A stretch of 64,000 nt of DNA, from NCBI GenBank assembly GCA_900112785.1, contig FONB01000001.1:464033-528032 (forward strand), in the 5' to 3' direction. The position numbers were made by a program, and so were the translations under genes. The notes under the pieces were generated by a model. It was not told the origin of the DNA. It saw nothing but the letters and a program-made list of their open reading frames with translations, and searched no databases. Positions 1-11,474 of this stretch are shown here, piece by piece. How positions within the stretch are numbered: position 1 is the first letter of the stretch; every line of letters begins with the position of its first letter. This stretch comes from Phytobacter palmae (GTDB lineage Bacteria; Pseudomonadota; Gammaproteobacteria; Enterobacterales; Enterobacteriaceae).

Positions 1-237
1 ATCGATACGCAGCTGCGTTGTGCCATTAGAGGCGAACGGAAAATCGATACAAATATTCTCAATCGTAATTAAGCCAGTGCCCCCTTTTGCCCGCAGTTCG
101 TAGTACTCCAGCTGTTCCTGAGAGACTTCACCGTTCAGGCTCGCCAGGTTGGTGCCCATGGGTGGCATGATGATCCGGTTTTTTATCGTCATCCCATTAA
201 TGATTAGCGGGGTGAAAAGGTGTTGGTAGTGGCTCAT
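1..237 (-). CDS. NADH:flavin oxidoreductase (Old Yellow Enzyme family), 5' part only
   Basis: The reading frame runs off the left edge; only the first 79 codons are present. The translated N-terminus (MSHYQHLFTPLIINGMTIKN, then RIIMPPMGTNLA) has the look of the TIM-barrel of OYE / 2,4-dienoyl-CoA reductase-type FMN enzymes: an FTPL-like opening, a KNRI(I/V)MPPMGT motif and a tyrosine-rich YYELRAKGGTGLI segment, followed by ITIEN. These enzymes reduce activated C=C bonds with NAD(P)H, but the substrate cannot be told from this fragment. A GGAGAG ribosome site lies just before the ATG. It is transcribed leftward, in the same direction as leuDCBA but separated from leuD by about 400 bp and a terminator, so it is probably its own unit. 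I do not know this gene from the same place in E. coli K-12. Confidence 0.8.
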   Translation of the reverse strand, partial: MSHYQHLFTPLIINGMTIKNRIIMPPMGTNLASLNGEVSQEQLEYYELRAKGGTGLITIENICIDFPFASNGTTQLRID

Positions 238-594
238 TTGCTCTCTCCACGGGAAATCCAGGAGGCCGATATGCGGAGGCCCTGATATATCCAAAGTTAA
301 AATGTTTCTGTAGGAAAGATAACGAGGGGAGGAGGGGAAAAATAATGCTTTTTTTTGCATGAAACCATAGTGTCTTTCTATGCAATTAACCGTTTTTTCA
401 CATGCATGTATTCTTATTTTAAATAGTTGAACTGTATTTTTACTTGTGTTGCCGGGCGTATACAAAAAGAGAGAGGAACTGCACAGAATAAGAGCGTTAT
501 GATGGGGCATTCATTTTTATATTTTCAAAAATCCTCATATATAGAAGGGAACATTGTAGATATTTGTGATCTGCGTCTCCTTGAAAAAGTTAAA
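238..594. other. AT-rich intergenic gap between the flavin oxidoreductase gene and leuD
   Basis: About 360 bases without a convincing gene. Two short open frames cross it (197-385 minus and 427-639 plus), but neither has a good ribosome site nor a recognisable product. The middle part, 340-560, is clearly richer in A and T than the flanking coding DNA and should contain the promoter of the leftward oxidoreductase gene. I could not assign a firm -10/-35 pair. Confidence 0.5.
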
Positions 595-616
595 TGCCCG
601 GCCAAAAGACCGGGCA
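583..616 (-). terminator. Intrinsic terminator of the leuLABCD operon
   Basis: A perfect 7-bp stem (595-601 with 610-616, GC-rich, 8-nt loop) lies 20 bp beyond the leuD stop. On the minus strand it is followed by a T-rich tail (583-594). Position and orientation fit the end of the leucine operon. Confidence 0.8.
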
Positions 617-635
617 CCAGGGACAGCAAAGCGGT

Positions 636-1241
636 TTAATTCATAAACGCAGGCTGTTTTTTCTCATAGCTGGAAATGGCATCTTCATGCTGCAGGGTCA
701 GACCAATACTGTCGAGACCGTTCAGCATGCAGTGGCGTCGGAATGCGTCAATGACAAACGGGTAGGATTTACCTCCGGCTTTCACCACTTGCGCTTCGAG
801 ATCCACCTCAAAGGAGATACCCGGATTAGCCTGTACCAGTTTAAACAGTTCATCCACTTCTTCATCGCTCAGCTTCACAGGCAGCAACTGGTTGTTGAAG
901 CTGTTGCCGTAGAAAATATCTGCGAAGCTTGGGGCGATAACGGTTTTAAAGCCATAGTCGGTCAGTGCCCATGGGGCATGTTCACGCGATGAACCGCAAC
1001 CGAAGTTTTCCCGCGCCAGCAGGATCGAGGCCCCTTTATACTCCGGAAAGTTCAGAACGAAGTCGGGGTTCGGGACTTCGCCTTTATCATCCAGGAAACG
1101 CCAGTCGTTAAACAGATGCGCGCCAAAGCCGGTACGCGTGACTTTTTGCAAAAACTGTTTTGGAATGATGGCGTCGGTATCGACGTTGGCGGCATCCAGT
1201 GGGACAACCAGGCCTGTGTGCTGTGTATATTTCTCTGCCAT
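636..1241 (-). CDS. leuD: 3-isopropylmalate dehydratase, small subunit
   Basis: With LeuC it isomerises 2-isopropylmalate to 3-isopropylmalate, the second step of leucine synthesis, in the cytoplasm. The product is 201 residues, the usual length. It carries the aconitase swivel-domain signature [10 protein letters not shown] at residues 81-90 and a well-preserved N-terminus ([20 protein letters not shown]). The gene is last in leuLABCD, 12 bp after leuC, so it is co-transcribed and shares the attenuation control of the operon. No oddities are seen. Confidence 0.98.
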   Translation of the reverse strand: MAEKYTQHTGLVVPLDAANVDTDAIIPKQFLQKVTRTGFGAHLFNDWRFLDDKGEVPNPDFVLNFPEYKGASILLARENFGCGSSREHAPWALTDYGFKTVIAPSFADIFYGNSFNNQLLPVKLSDEEVDELFKLVQANPGISFEVDLEAQVVKAGGKSYPFVIDAFRRHCMLNGLDSIGLTLQHEDAISSYEKKQPAFMN

Positions 1242-1253
1242 GATTATCTCCTT

Positions 1254-2651
1254 TTACAAGCTGCGAATATCAGCGAAATGGCCGGTTACCGCAGCGGCGG
1301 CTGCCATTGCCGGGCTGACCAGGTGCGTACGACCGCCGCGACCCTGACGACCTTCAAAGTTACGGTTACTGGTGGATGCGCAACGTTCGCCTGGGTTCAG
1401 ACGGTCATTATTCATGGCCAGACACATTGAACAGCCCGGTAAACGCCACTCGAAACCAGCTTCAATAAAAATCTTGTCCAGTCCTTCGGCTTCGGCCTGT
1501 GCTTTCACCGGGCCAGAGCCTGGCACCACCAGCGCCTGAACGCCTGGCGCGACTTTGCGACCTTTGGCAATTTCTGCGGCGGCGCGTAAATCTTCAATAC
1601 GGGAGTTGGTGCAGGAGCCGATAAAGACTTTATCAATAGCTACAGAGGTCAGAGGCACACCCGGTTGCAAGCCCATATAAGCCAGCGCTTTTTCTGCGGA
1701 GGCGCGTTCAACCGGATCGGCAAAAGAGGCCGGGTCCGGAATGATGTCATTAACGGAGATAACCTGACCCGGGTTTGTCCCCCAGGTGACCTGCGGTGCA
1801 ATCTCTTCGGCCTGCAGAGTCACAACTGTATCGAAGGTCGCATCTTCGTCAGTTTTCAGTGTCTTCCAGTATTCCACTGCGTCGTCATAGTCTTTACCTT
1901 TCGGCGCATGCAGACGGCCTTTAACATAATTGAAGGTAGTCTCATCCGGAGCGACCAGACCCGCTTTGGCACCCATTTCGATAGCCATGTTGCACAGGGT
2001 CATGCGACCTTCCATGCTCAGCGCCTGAATCGCCTCGCCACAGAATTCAACCACATGTCCGGTACCGCCCGCGCTACCGGTTTTACCGATAATCGCCAGC
2101 ACGATATCTTTTGCGGTGATGCCTGCCGACGCTTTACCTTTGACTTCAATCTTCATGGTTCTGGCGCGGCCCTGTTTCAGGGTTTGCGTCGCCAGCACGT
2201 GCTCAACTTCTGAGGTGCCGATACCGAACGCCAGGGCGCCAAACGCACCGTGAGTGGCGGTGTGTGAGTCGCCGCAGACGATGGTCATACCCGGCAGGGT
2301 GACACCCTGTTCCGGACCCATCACGTGCACGATGCCCTGATACGGATGGTTCAGATCATACAGCTCGACGCCGAACTCTTTGCAGTTCTTGATCAACTCC
2401 TGCATCTGAATGCGCGCCATCTCGCCGGAGGCATTGATATCTTTGGTCTGCGTGGAGACGTTATGATCCATGGTCGCGAAGGTCTTGCCCGGCTGACGCA
2501 CCGGACGGTTGTGCGCGCGCAGGCCGTCAAATGCCTGTGGCGAAGTGACTTCATGCACCAGATGGCGATCGATATATAACAAGGGGGTTTCGTTTGGCGC
2601 TTCGTACACGACGTGCGCATCAAATAACTTTTCGTACAACGTCTTAGCCAT
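1254..2651 (-). CDS. leuC: 3-isopropylmalate dehydratase, large subunit
   Basis: Catalytic subunit of isopropylmalate isomerase, holding the [4Fe-4S] cluster. The 465-residue product has the aconitase-family GDSHT motif near residue 127. It also has three cysteines that should ligand the cluster, in FIGSCTNSR (near 347) and in GCSMC (near 407 and 410). It sits 2 bp after leuB and 12 bp before leuD. The protein ends in ADIRSL, whereas the Salmonella LT2 protein as I recall it ends in ADIRSIK and differs at several internal positions. This argues against the window being S. Typhimurium. Confidence 0.98.
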   Translation of the reverse strand: MAKTLYEKLFDAHVVYEAPNETPLLYIDRHLVHEVTSPQAFDGLRAHNRPVRQPGKTFATMDHNVSTQTKDINASGEMARIQMQELIKNCKEFGVELYDLNHPYQGIVHVMGPEQGVTLPGMTIVCGDSHTATHGAFGALAFGIGTSEVEHVLATQTLKQGRARTMKIEVKGKASAGITAKDIVLAIIGKTGSAGGTGHVVEFCGEAIQALSMEGRMTLCNMAIEMGAKAGLVAPDETTFNYVKGRLHAPKGKDYDDAVEYWKTLKTDEDATFDTVVTLQAEEIAPQVTWGTNPGQVISVNDIIPDPASFADPVERASAEKALAYMGLQPGVPLTSVAIDKVFIGSCTNSRIEDLRAAAEIAKGRKVAPGVQALVVPGSGPVKAQAEAEGLDKIFIEAGFEWRLPGCSMCLAMNNDRLNPGERCASTSNRNFEGRQGRGGRTHLVSPAMAAAAAVTGHFADIRSL

Positions 2652-2653
2652 AA

Positions 2654-5316
<2,663 letters not shown>

Positions 5317-5359
5317 GGTTTAGGTCCTTATCTCTCTTCGGTCGCCTTGCTACGAGCAT

Positions 5360-5386
5360 AAAAAAACCCGCGCCAAGGCGCGGGTT
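5360..5386 (-). terminator. leu operon transcription attenuator
   Basis: A near-perfect, very GC-rich hairpin (5365-5374 with 5377-5386) is followed on the minus strand by seven consecutive Ts (5366-5360). It stands between leuL and leuA. This is the attenuator expected for leucine operons: ribosome progress through the Leu codons of leuL decides whether this hairpin or a competing upstream one forms. Confidence 0.92.
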
Positions 5387-5408
5387 CTTAGTGTAACTGG
5401 AGGATGAC

Positions 5409-5495
5409 TCAATGCTGAGTGTCGCCCACCGGTCTACCGCGCACATGGGATGCGTTTAGTAGTAGTAGACCGAGGAAGCGAACATTGCGAATCAT
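5409..5495 (-). CDS. leuL: leu operon leader peptide, 28 residues
   Basis: A 28-codon leader in front of leuA, too short for most gene finders. It begins MIRNVRFLGLLLLNAS and ends GDTQH. It contains four consecutive leucine codons, all the rare CTA, plus a CTC just upstream; this is the hallmark of the leucine leader in Salmonella and E. coli. A GGAG ribosome site precedes the ATG. When leucyl-tRNA is scarce the ribosome stalls at the CTA run and the attenuator downstream is not formed. Its length matches E. coli LeuL; the C-terminal half is diverged, as is common for leader peptides. Confidence 0.95.
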   Translation of the reverse strand: MIRNVRFLGLLLLNASHVRGRPVGDTQH

Positions 5496-5538
5496 TAACC
5501 AGCTCCAGATGAATTCGATTAGATGCGATATGCCATTA

Positions 5539-5567
5539 GTGGTACTGGATTCAGAAATCAAAGTCAA
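5539..5567 (-). promoter_or_regulatory. Promoter of leuLABCD
   Basis: TTGACT (5567-5562) and TACCAC (5544-5539) on the minus strand with a 17-bp spacer, about 45 bp upstream of leuL. The spacing and the ATCCAG spacer end correspond to the known leu promoter. The -10 hexamer is poor, so assignment rests on position and similarity. Confidence 0.65.
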
Positions 5568-6131
5568 CACCGGGACCCGTAAAAGCGCATGAAAACGAGT
5601 TTGGCACCGCATTTTGTTTTAGTTAATCGTGCTGTAATTGTATGAAAAAGCAAAATAAGGTATTAGTGCTATTTCATACTTGACGTTATTTGTACCTTTG
5701 ATGAACATTTCTTTGCAGTTGGTTATATTTATACACTTCTATGCTCAACTTGCTATCTCAATGATTAATCGCGATTAATTCATTGAAGTTATCATTTTTC
5801 TTAATCAATACAACAAAATGATAATTTTAAGTTAAATTATATTTTTCTCAATGGCGGAAATATTTTCGCCGGAGAGCATTTATTGCTTACTGAGGTCGTA
5901 TTGTACATTCACTCTAATTATGTTTTGATCTCCGTATGCCGTTTTAATTAAACGGGAATAGTTAATTTAGTGTCTCTTTTTGCGAGTGCAATTAGCAGTC
6001 ATTAAAATATCTTTATATATTCCTATTTTGTTGGGTTCCTCTTTTCCTTATCTCATATGCGTGATAAATCATATTCCTTAAGATTATTGCTGCCGGGATA
6101 AATGGAATTTAGCATGATATCGGAGAAGGAC
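5568..6131. other. AT-rich leu-leuO divergent regulatory gap
   Basis: More than 550 bases without a gene between the leftward leu promoter and rightward leuO. Long A/T runs and TTAATTAA-like tracts dominate from about 5640 to 6090. In Salmonella and E. coli the equivalent segment carries H-NS-bound silencer tracts, and LeuO-bound AT elements that relay the leu promoter to the leuO promoter. The base composition here fits that, but no individual protein site can be assigned by eye. Confidence 0.6.
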
Positions 6132-7076
6132 ATGTCAGAAGAGAAAATTGAAAGTGCTCATGTTAATGAGATAACGAAACCGCAACTTCGTAAAGTTGAT
6201 CTTAATTTGTTAACTATTTTCGATGCGGTAATGCAGGAACAAAATATTACACGTGCAGCCCATACATTGGGGATGTCGCAACCGGCGGTGAGCAATGCCC
6301 TGGCCAGACTTAAAGTCATGTTTAATGACGAACTGTTTGTACGCTATGGCAGAGGCATACAGCCTACCGCGCGTGCTTTTCAGCTGTTCGGTTCGGTTCG
6401 TCAGGCGTTACAGCTCGTGCAGAATGAGCTTCCGGGGTCCGGGTTTGAACCCGTCACCAGTGAGCGCGTTTTTAATCTTTGTGTTTGCAGTCCGCTCGAT
6501 AACCTCCTCACCTCAGTTATCTATAATCGCGTGGAAGAGGTTGCCCCGAATATCCATCTGGTCTTTAAATCATCATTAAATCAAAATACCGAACACCAGC
6601 TTCGTTATCAGGAAATAGAGTTTGTTATAGGTTATGATGAATTTCGTCGTCCAGAGTTTTCCTGCATACCGCTATTTAAAGATGAGATGGTGTTGGTTGC
6701 CAGTAAAAAACACCCGCGTATTAATGGTCCGCTTCGCGAGAGTGATATTTATAGTGAGCAACATGCAGTCGTTTCACTGGATCGTTATGCGTCATTTAGT
6801 CAGCCCTGGTATGACACAACAGATAAACAGGCCAGTGTTGCTTATCAGGGAATGGCAATGACGAGCGTGCTCAATGTGGTTTCTCAAACACAGCTTGTAG
6901 CCATTGCGCCGCGTTGGTTAGCAGAAGAGTTTGCCGATAAATTAGAGCTACAGATTTTGCCTCTGCCATTAAAATTGAATAGCCGTACCTGTTATTTGTC
7001 ATGGCATGAAGCGGCTGGTCGTGATAAAGGACACCAGTGGATGGAAGAATTACTGGTCTCGGTTTGTCGCCGTTAA
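6132..7076 (+). CDS. leuO: LysR-family transcriptional regulator, H-NS antagonist
   Basis: Pleiotropic DNA-binding regulator that relieves H-NS silencing of many loci in enteric bacteria. The product has an N-terminal winged helix-turn-helix ([20 protein letters not shown], then [16 protein letters not shown]) and a LysR effector domain. The open frame begins at 6102, but the ATG at 6132 is preceded at good distance by GGAGAAGGA (6122-6130). It gives 314 residues, the E. coli length, with KPQLR at residues 16-20 exactly as there. The first 15 residues are unlike those of E. coli and Salmonella; the rest is strongly conserved. It is transcribed away from leuLABCD across the AT-rich gap. Confidence 0.95.
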   Translation: MSEEKIESAHVNEITKPQLRKVDLNLLTIFDAVMQEQNITRAAHTLGMSQPAVSNALARLKVMFNDELFVRYGRGIQPTARAFQLFGSVRQALQLVQNELPGSGFEPVTSERVFNLCVCSPLDNLLTSVIYNRVEEVAPNIHLVFKSSLNQNTEHQLRYQEIEFVIGYDEFRRPEFSCIPLFKDEMVLVASKKHPRINGPLRESDIYSEQHAVVSLDRYASFSQPWYDTTDKQASVAYQGMAMTSVLNVVSQTQLVAIAPRWLAEEFADKLELQILPLPLKLNSRTCYLSWHEAAGRDKGHQWMEELLVSVCRR

Positions 7077-7462
7077 AAAGAGTATCAATGGATTGAATGT
7101 GCCAGCGGCGGAATTCTTCTGTCTGGCCATATCAATGCAAAATTTTATGCTGAGATATTTTTCTGGCGCATCAAAATGCGCCGTAAAAATGCATGATTTA
7201 CTGATCAGTAAGTGATTCGAATGACGAATTGTCATTGTCTTTGCTTATTACAGACAATTTCACCAATTCCCGCTTGTTAACCTCATTTTTCCTCTTTTGG
7301 GGCGAGATGAGGTGTATCGTTTGCTAATTGCCTGCCAGATTTTCAGCGGTTATGGTAACTGCCATTCATAATCAGAATGCAGGGATTTCCTGTACTGAAT
7401 AGAGTGACAAGACGGAAATGCGTTCTGTCGTCAGTCGCCAAACCCAAGCCTGGAGGCAAACC
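7077..7462. other. leuO-ilvI intergenic region, ilvIH control region
   Basis: A 386-base gap. It carries one symmetrical hairpin (7165-7182) and then an AT-rich segment to about 7360. In E. coli this segment upstream of ilvI is covered by several cooperative Lrp sites that activate ilvIH. I see suitable composition, but Lrp sites are too degenerate to place by eye. The last 45 bases could be read as an N-terminal extension of ilvI and are rejected as such because the ribosome site lies inside them. Confidence 0.55.
7165..7182. repeat. Inverted repeat after leuO
   Basis: GGCGCAT (7165-7171) pairs perfectly with ATGCGCC (7176-7182) over a 4-nt loop. An outer ATTTTT/AAAAAT arm extends the symmetry. 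It lies about 90 bp past the leuO stop. It lacks a downstream T run on the plus strand, so it is a weak terminator candidate or an mRNA end-stabilising hairpin. Confidence 0.5.
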
Positions 7463-9187
7463 ATGGAGATGTTGTCTGGAGCCGAGATGGTCGTCCGATC
7501 GCTTATCGATCAGGGCGTGAAGCAAGTATTCGGTTATCCTGGAGGCGCAGTCCTCGATATTTACGATGCGCTACATACGGTCGGTGGAATCGATCATGTC
7601 CTGGTGCGTCATGAGCAGGCAGCAGTGCATATGGCTGATGGTCTGGCAAGAGCGACCGGTGAAGTTGGCGTTGTGCTCGTCACCTCCGGGCCGGGAGCCA
7701 CGAATGCTATTACCGGGATTGCAACAGCCTATATGGACTCGATTCCGCTGGTCGTTCTTTCCGGTCAGGTGGCGACTTCCCTTATTGGTTATGACGCCTT
7801 CCAGGAGTGCGACATGGTGGGGATATCCCGCCCGGTAGTGAAACATAGTTTCCTGGTGAAACAGACCGAAGACATTCCTGGTGTGCTGAAAAAAGCGTTC
7901 TGGCTTGCTTCCACTGGTCGCCCGGGTCCTGTCGTTGTCGATTTACCGAAAGATATTCTCAATCCTGCGAATAAATTGCCTTATGTATGGCCAGATTCGG
8001 TGAGTATGCGCTCCTATAACCCGACCACACACGGGCATAAGGGACAAATCAAACGTGCTTTGCAAACGCTCGTGGCGGCTAAACATCCCGTTGTCTATGT
8101 TGGCGGTGGTGCGATCACGTCCGCCTGTGAAACGCAACTGAGTACACTGGCAGAAAAATTGAATCTTCCTGTTGTCTCGTCGCTTATGGGGCTGGGGGTG
8201 TTTCCTGCATCTCATCGTCAGGCGTTAGGTATGTTGGGTATGCACGGTACCTACGAAGCCAACATGACTATGCATCACTCGGATGTGATCTTTGCCGTTG
8301 GAGTGCGCTTTGATGACCGCACAACTAACAATCTGGCGAAGTACTGCCCAAATGCGACCGTGCTGCATATCGATATTGACCCGACGTCGATTTCGAAGAC
8401 GGTACAGGCGGATGTGCCAATTGTTGGGGATGCCCGGCTGGTGCTCGAGCAGATGCTGGAGTTGCTGGGGCAAGAAGAGTTTCAACAGCCTTTAGATGAT
8501 ATTCGCGACTGGTGGTTGCAGATTGAGCAATGGCGTGCCCGCCAGTGTCTGAAATATGACACGCAAAGCGAGAAGATCAAACCGCAGGCGGTGATCGAAA
8601 CGATCTGGCGCTTAACGAAGGGGGATGCATACGTCACCTCAGATGTCGGCCAGCATCAAATGTTTGCGGCGTTATATTACCGCTTTGATAAACCGCGTCG
8701 CTGGATAAACTCTGGTGGTCTGGGCACGATGGGCTTTGGTTTGCCAGCCGCGCTGGGCGTGAAAATGGCACTCCCGGATGAAACGGTTATCTGCGTCACG
8801 GGCGATGGCAGTATCCAGATGAATATTCAGGAGCTCTCTACCGCAATGCAATATGAGCTTCCGGTGCTGGTATTGAACCTGAACAACCGATATTTGGGCA
8901 TGGTGAAGCAGTGGCAGGATATGATCTATTCCGGTCGCCATTCACAATCGTATATGCAGTCATTGCCAGACTTTGCGCGCGTAGCTGAAGCTTATGGTCA
9001 TGTAGGAATCACGATTACCCGTCCGGATGAACTGGAAGCGAAGCTGAGTGAGGCGCTTGAGCAGGTGAAGAATAACCGCCTTGTCTTTGTCGATGTGACC
9101 GTCGACGGGAGTGAACATGTTTATCCGATGCAGATCCGTGGCGGTGGCATGGATGAAATGTGGTTGAGCAAAACGGAGAGAACCTGA
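7463..9187 (+). CDS. ilvI: Acetohydroxyacid synthase III, large (catalytic) subunit
   Basis: Thiamine-diphosphate enzyme joining two pyruvates, or pyruvate and 2-oxobutyrate, in valine, leucine and isoleucine synthesis. The 574-residue product shows [16 protein letters not shown], the cofactor-activating glutamate in [12 protein letters not shown] (Glu51), and the ThDP/Mg motif starting [13 protein letters not shown] and ending LNLNN. The open frame starts 15 codons earlier, but GGAGG at 7452-7456 serves the ATG at 7463, and this gives the E. coli length. ilvH follows after one base. Confidence 0.97.
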   Translation: MEMLSGAEMVVRSLIDQGVKQVFGYPGGAVLDIYDALHTVGGIDHVLVRHEQAAVHMADGLARATGEVGVVLVTSGPGATNAITGIATAYMDSIPLVVLSGQVATSLIGYDAFQECDMVGISRPVVKHSFLVKQTEDIPGVLKKAFWLASTGRPGPVVVDLPKDILNPANKLPYVWPDSVSMRSYNPTTHGHKGQIKRALQTLVAAKHPVVYVGGGAITSACETQLSTLAEKLNLPVVSSLMGLGVFPASHRQALGMLGMHGTYEANMTMHHSDVIFAVGVRFDDRTTNNLAKYCPNATVLHIDIDPTSISKTVQADVPIVGDARLVLEQMLELLGQEEFQQPLDDIRDWWLQIEQWRARQCLKYDTQSEKIKPQAVIETIWRLTKGDAYVTSDVGQHQMFAALYYRFDKPRRWINSGGLGTMGFGLPAALGVKMALPDETVICVTGDGSIQMNIQELSTAMQYELPVLVLNLNNRYLGMVKQWQDMIYSGRHSQSYMQSLPDFARVAEAYGHVGITITRPDELEAKLSEALEQVKNNRLVFVDVTVDGSEHVYPMQIRGGGMDEMWLSKTERT

Positions 9188-9188
9188 T

Positions 9189-9680
9189 ATGCGCCGGATA
9201 TTATCTGTTTTACTGGAAAATGAATCGGGCGCGTTATCGCGCGTGATCGGTCTTTTTGCCCAGCGTGGCTATAACATTGAAAGTCTGACGGTTGCGCCGA
9301 CAGATGATCCTACACTGTCGCGAATGACGATTCAGACGGTTGGTGATGCCAAAGTGCTGGAGCAAATTGAAAAGCAGCTGCACAAGCTGGTCGATGTGTT
9401 ACGTGTAAATGAGCTTGGGCAGGGTGCTTACGTCGAGCGCGAGATCATGCTGGTGAAAGTCCAGGCCAGCGGGTATGGTCGTGAAGAGGTCAAACGCAAC
9501 GCGGAGATCTTCCGCGGGCAGATCATTGATGTCACGCCTTCTATTTATACGGTTCAGCTCGCTGGCACCAGTGATAAGCTTGATGCTTTTCTGGCGACCA
9601 TTCGCGATGTCGCTAAAATCGTTGAGGTAGCGCGGTCTGGCGTGGTCGGTTTATCGCGCGGCGACAAAATCATGCGTTAA
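9189..9680 (+). CDS. ilvH: Acetohydroxyacid synthase III, small (regulatory) subunit
   Basis: Regulatory partner of IlvI; it gives the holoenzyme full activity and valine feedback inhibition. The 163-residue protein opens with an ACT domain ([20 protein letters not shown], then NIESLTV), which holds the valine-binding glycines. The C-terminal half is the typical AHAS small-subunit domain. The stop of ilvI and this ATG are one base apart, so the two are translationally coupled. A strong terminator follows. Confidence 0.97.
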   Translation: MRRILSVLLENESGALSRVIGLFAQRGYNIESLTVAPTDDPTLSRMTIQTVGDAKVLEQIEKQLHKLVDVLRVNELGQGAYVEREIMLVKVQASGYGREEVKRNAEIFRGQIIDVTPSIYTVQLAGTSDKLDAFLATIRDVAKIVEVARSGVVGLSRGDKIMR

Positions 9681-9705
9681 GTGTTACGCGTACGTCATTT
9701 TCCTG

Positions 9706-9735
9706 GCCTGGCGTTATCCGCCGGGCTTTTTTTTT
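9706..9735 (+). terminator. Terminator of ilvIH
   Basis: An 8-bp GC-rich stem (9706-9713 with 9719-9726, one G-T pair, 5-nt loop) is followed immediately by nine Ts. It lies 25 bp after the ilvH stop. Confidence 0.92.
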
Positions 9736-9862
9736 GCGAAATCCGCCGGAAGCGAACACAAAAGCTGTTGCCGCAGTGTCTATTCTGCGCTTAGATGTTA
9801 TGGAATTTAACCTATATCCCTAAAAAGGTTATGGAGTATCTTTTATTTTTTGAGGGGCAATT

Positions 9863-10867
9863 GTGAAACTGGATGAAATCGCCCGGCTAGCCGGCGTCTC
9901 ACGTACCACGGCAAGCTATGTCATTAATGGAAAGGCAAAGCAATATCGTGTCAGTGATAAAACCGTCGAGAAAGTCATGGCGGTCGTACGTGAGCATAAT
10001 TACCACCCGAATGCGGTGGCGGCTGGGTTGCGAGCGGGACGTACTCGCTCCATTGGGCTGGTTATTCCGGATTTGGAGAACACCAGTTATACGCGCATTG
10101 CGAATTATCTGGAGCGACAGGCGCGTCAGCGCGGTTATCAGCTACTTATCGCCTGCTCTGAAGATCAGCCAGATAACGAAATGCGTTGTATTGAACATCT
10201 GCTTCAGCGCCAGGTCGACGCCATTATCGTTTCAACATCTTTACCACCAGAGCACCCTTTCTACCAGCGTTGGGCCAATGACGCGTTTCCCATAGTTGCA
10301 CTTGACCGCGCGCTGGATCGTGAACACTTCACCAGCGTTGTTGGTGCCGATCAGGATGACTCGGAAATGCTGGCCGCGGAATTACGTAAATTCCCGGCAG
10401 AAAAAGTACTCTACCTGGGGGCGCTACCTGAACTTTCTGTTAGCTTCCTGCGCGAACAGGGGTTCCGTACTGCCTGGAAGGACGATCCCCGGGAAGTGGA
10501 TTATCTCTATGCAAATAGCTATGAGCGTGAAGCTGCTGCACAGTTGTTTGAAAAATGGCTGGAAACGCACACCATGCCACAGGCGCTATTCACTACTTCT
10601 TTTGCATTATTACAAGGTGTGCTGGATGTTACGCTGCGCCGCGATGGTAAGTTACCGTCTGACCTGGCCATTGCTACCTTTGGGGATCATGAATTGCTGG
10701 ACTTCCTGCAGTGCCCGGTCCTTGCTGTGGCTCAGCGCCATCGCGATGTCGCTGAGCGCGTACTTGAGATTGTACTGGCAAGTCTGGACGAGCCGCGTAA
10801 ACCTAAAGCGGGTTTGAGCCGCATTCGCCGTAACCTCTACCGTCGTGGCGTATTAAGCCGCGTTTAG
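9863..10867 (+). CDS. cra: Catabolite repressor/activator Cra (FruR)
   Basis: LacI/GalR-family regulator that senses fructose 1-phosphate or fructose 1,6-bisphosphate and controls glycolysis and gluconeogenesis. The 334-residue product has the N-terminal helix-turn-helix ([20 protein letters not shown]) and hinge, then a periplasmic-binding-protein-like core. It starts at GTG, as in E. coli, with GAGGGG at 9852-9857 as ribosome site. A short upstream frame (9795-9866) ends in the overlap GTGA with this start. The gene is a single unit between the ilvIH and cra terminators. Confidence 0.97.
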   Translation: MKLDEIARLAGVSRTTASYVINGKAKQYRVSDKTVEKVMAVVREHNYHPNAVAAGLRAGRTRSIGLVIPDLENTSYTRIANYLERQARQRGYQLLIACSEDQPDNEMRCIEHLLQRQVDAIIVSTSLPPEHPFYQRWANDAFPIVALDRALDREHFTSVVGADQDDSEMLAAELRKFPAEKVLYLGALPELSVSFLREQGFRTAWKDDPREVDYLYANSYEREAAAQLFEKWLETHTMPQALFTTSFALLQGVLDVTLRRDGKLPSDLAIATFGDHELLDFLQCPVLAVAQRHRDVAERVLEIVLASLDEPRKPKAGLSRIRRNLYRRGVLSRV

Positions 10868-10876
10868 CAATCCGAT

Positions 10877-10900
10877 AAAGGCAGTAATCGCTGCCTTTTT
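10877..10900 (+). terminator. Terminator of cra
   Basis: An 8-bp stem AAAGGCAG / CTGCCTTT (10877-10884 with 10891-10898) with a 6-nt loop and a five-T tail, 10 bp after the cra stop. Confidence 0.88.
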
Positions 10901-11384
10901 GTTGCGAATGAAAGGCGATAATTAATTTTATTGCCAATTCAGATAAATCCTTATTTTTAGGGCTGTTAATTTAATTAATTTGCCTTATTTCTCTCAGGAC
11001 ACATTTTAAAGTAATTAAGACGTAACTGAACGTGTCTTCTGTATTACTTTGTTACATCTCCCGCCGTAATCGTTGAAATAACAACCACTTTTTGATTATG
11101 GGCTTTATAGGTGCGTCTTTTCTTAACGCGCTCGCGCCGCGCAGACGGCATCTGGCACTGTTATCTGGCTGCAATATGTCTTAAAATGCCGCCCGCGTCG
11201 CAAACTGACACTTTATATTTCGCGCGCATAAAATAAGTGGTTTTTAACGCCCCAATGCATATTCAGTTTTTTTCTTACAAATATTCATGACGTTAATTTG
11301 CCTCATTAGTTGAGCGGTATTTCACCAAAGTGGAATGTAACCGCTAATAAGGGATCTTTTATTCTGGTTAGCCTTTGCACTGGC
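10901..11384. other. cra-mraZ intergenic region
   Basis: About 480 bases without a gene. The first part (10915-11100) is AT-rich, the rest mixed. No open frame with a ribosome site and no RNA gene was recognised on either strand. It ends at the mra promoter. Confidence 0.5.
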
Positions 11385-11414
11385 TTGACAAGCTTTTCCT
11401 CCGCTCCGTAAACT
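11385..11414 (+). promoter_or_regulatory. mra promoter driving the division and cell-wall cluster
   Basis: Perfect TTGACA (11385-11390), an 18-bp spacer and TAAACT (11409-11414), 60 bp upstream of mraZ. In E. coli the equivalent promoter transcribes most of the cluster, from mraZ to at least ftsW. Confidence 0.88.
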
Positions 11415-11421
11415 CCTTCGG

Positions 11422-11446
11422 TGGGGATTTGTGGGATAAAGTGGTG
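11422..11446 (+). promoter_or_regulatory. MraZ operator, three direct repeats
   Basis: TGGGG, TGGGA and TGGTG start at 11422, 11432 and 11442, each separated by five bases, i.e. a strict 10-bp period just downstream of the -10 box. TGGGN repeats with 5-nt spacers are the known binding site of MraZ, which represses its own operon. Confidence 0.85.
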
Positions 11447-11474
11447 AAATAGGTCACTCAGGGGTGGGGCTGGT

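Noticed and set aside
197-385. 62-codon minus-strand frame across the start of the flavin oxidoreductase gene
   Set aside because: Overlaps the true start region in another frame and has no ribosome site.
427-639. 70-codon plus-strand frame near the leu terminator
   Set aside because: Runs through the leuD terminator, has no ribosome site and no recognisable product.
7418-7462. N-terminal extension of ilvI by 15 codons
   Set aside because: The ribosome site GGAGG lies inside it, and the family starts at the following ATG.
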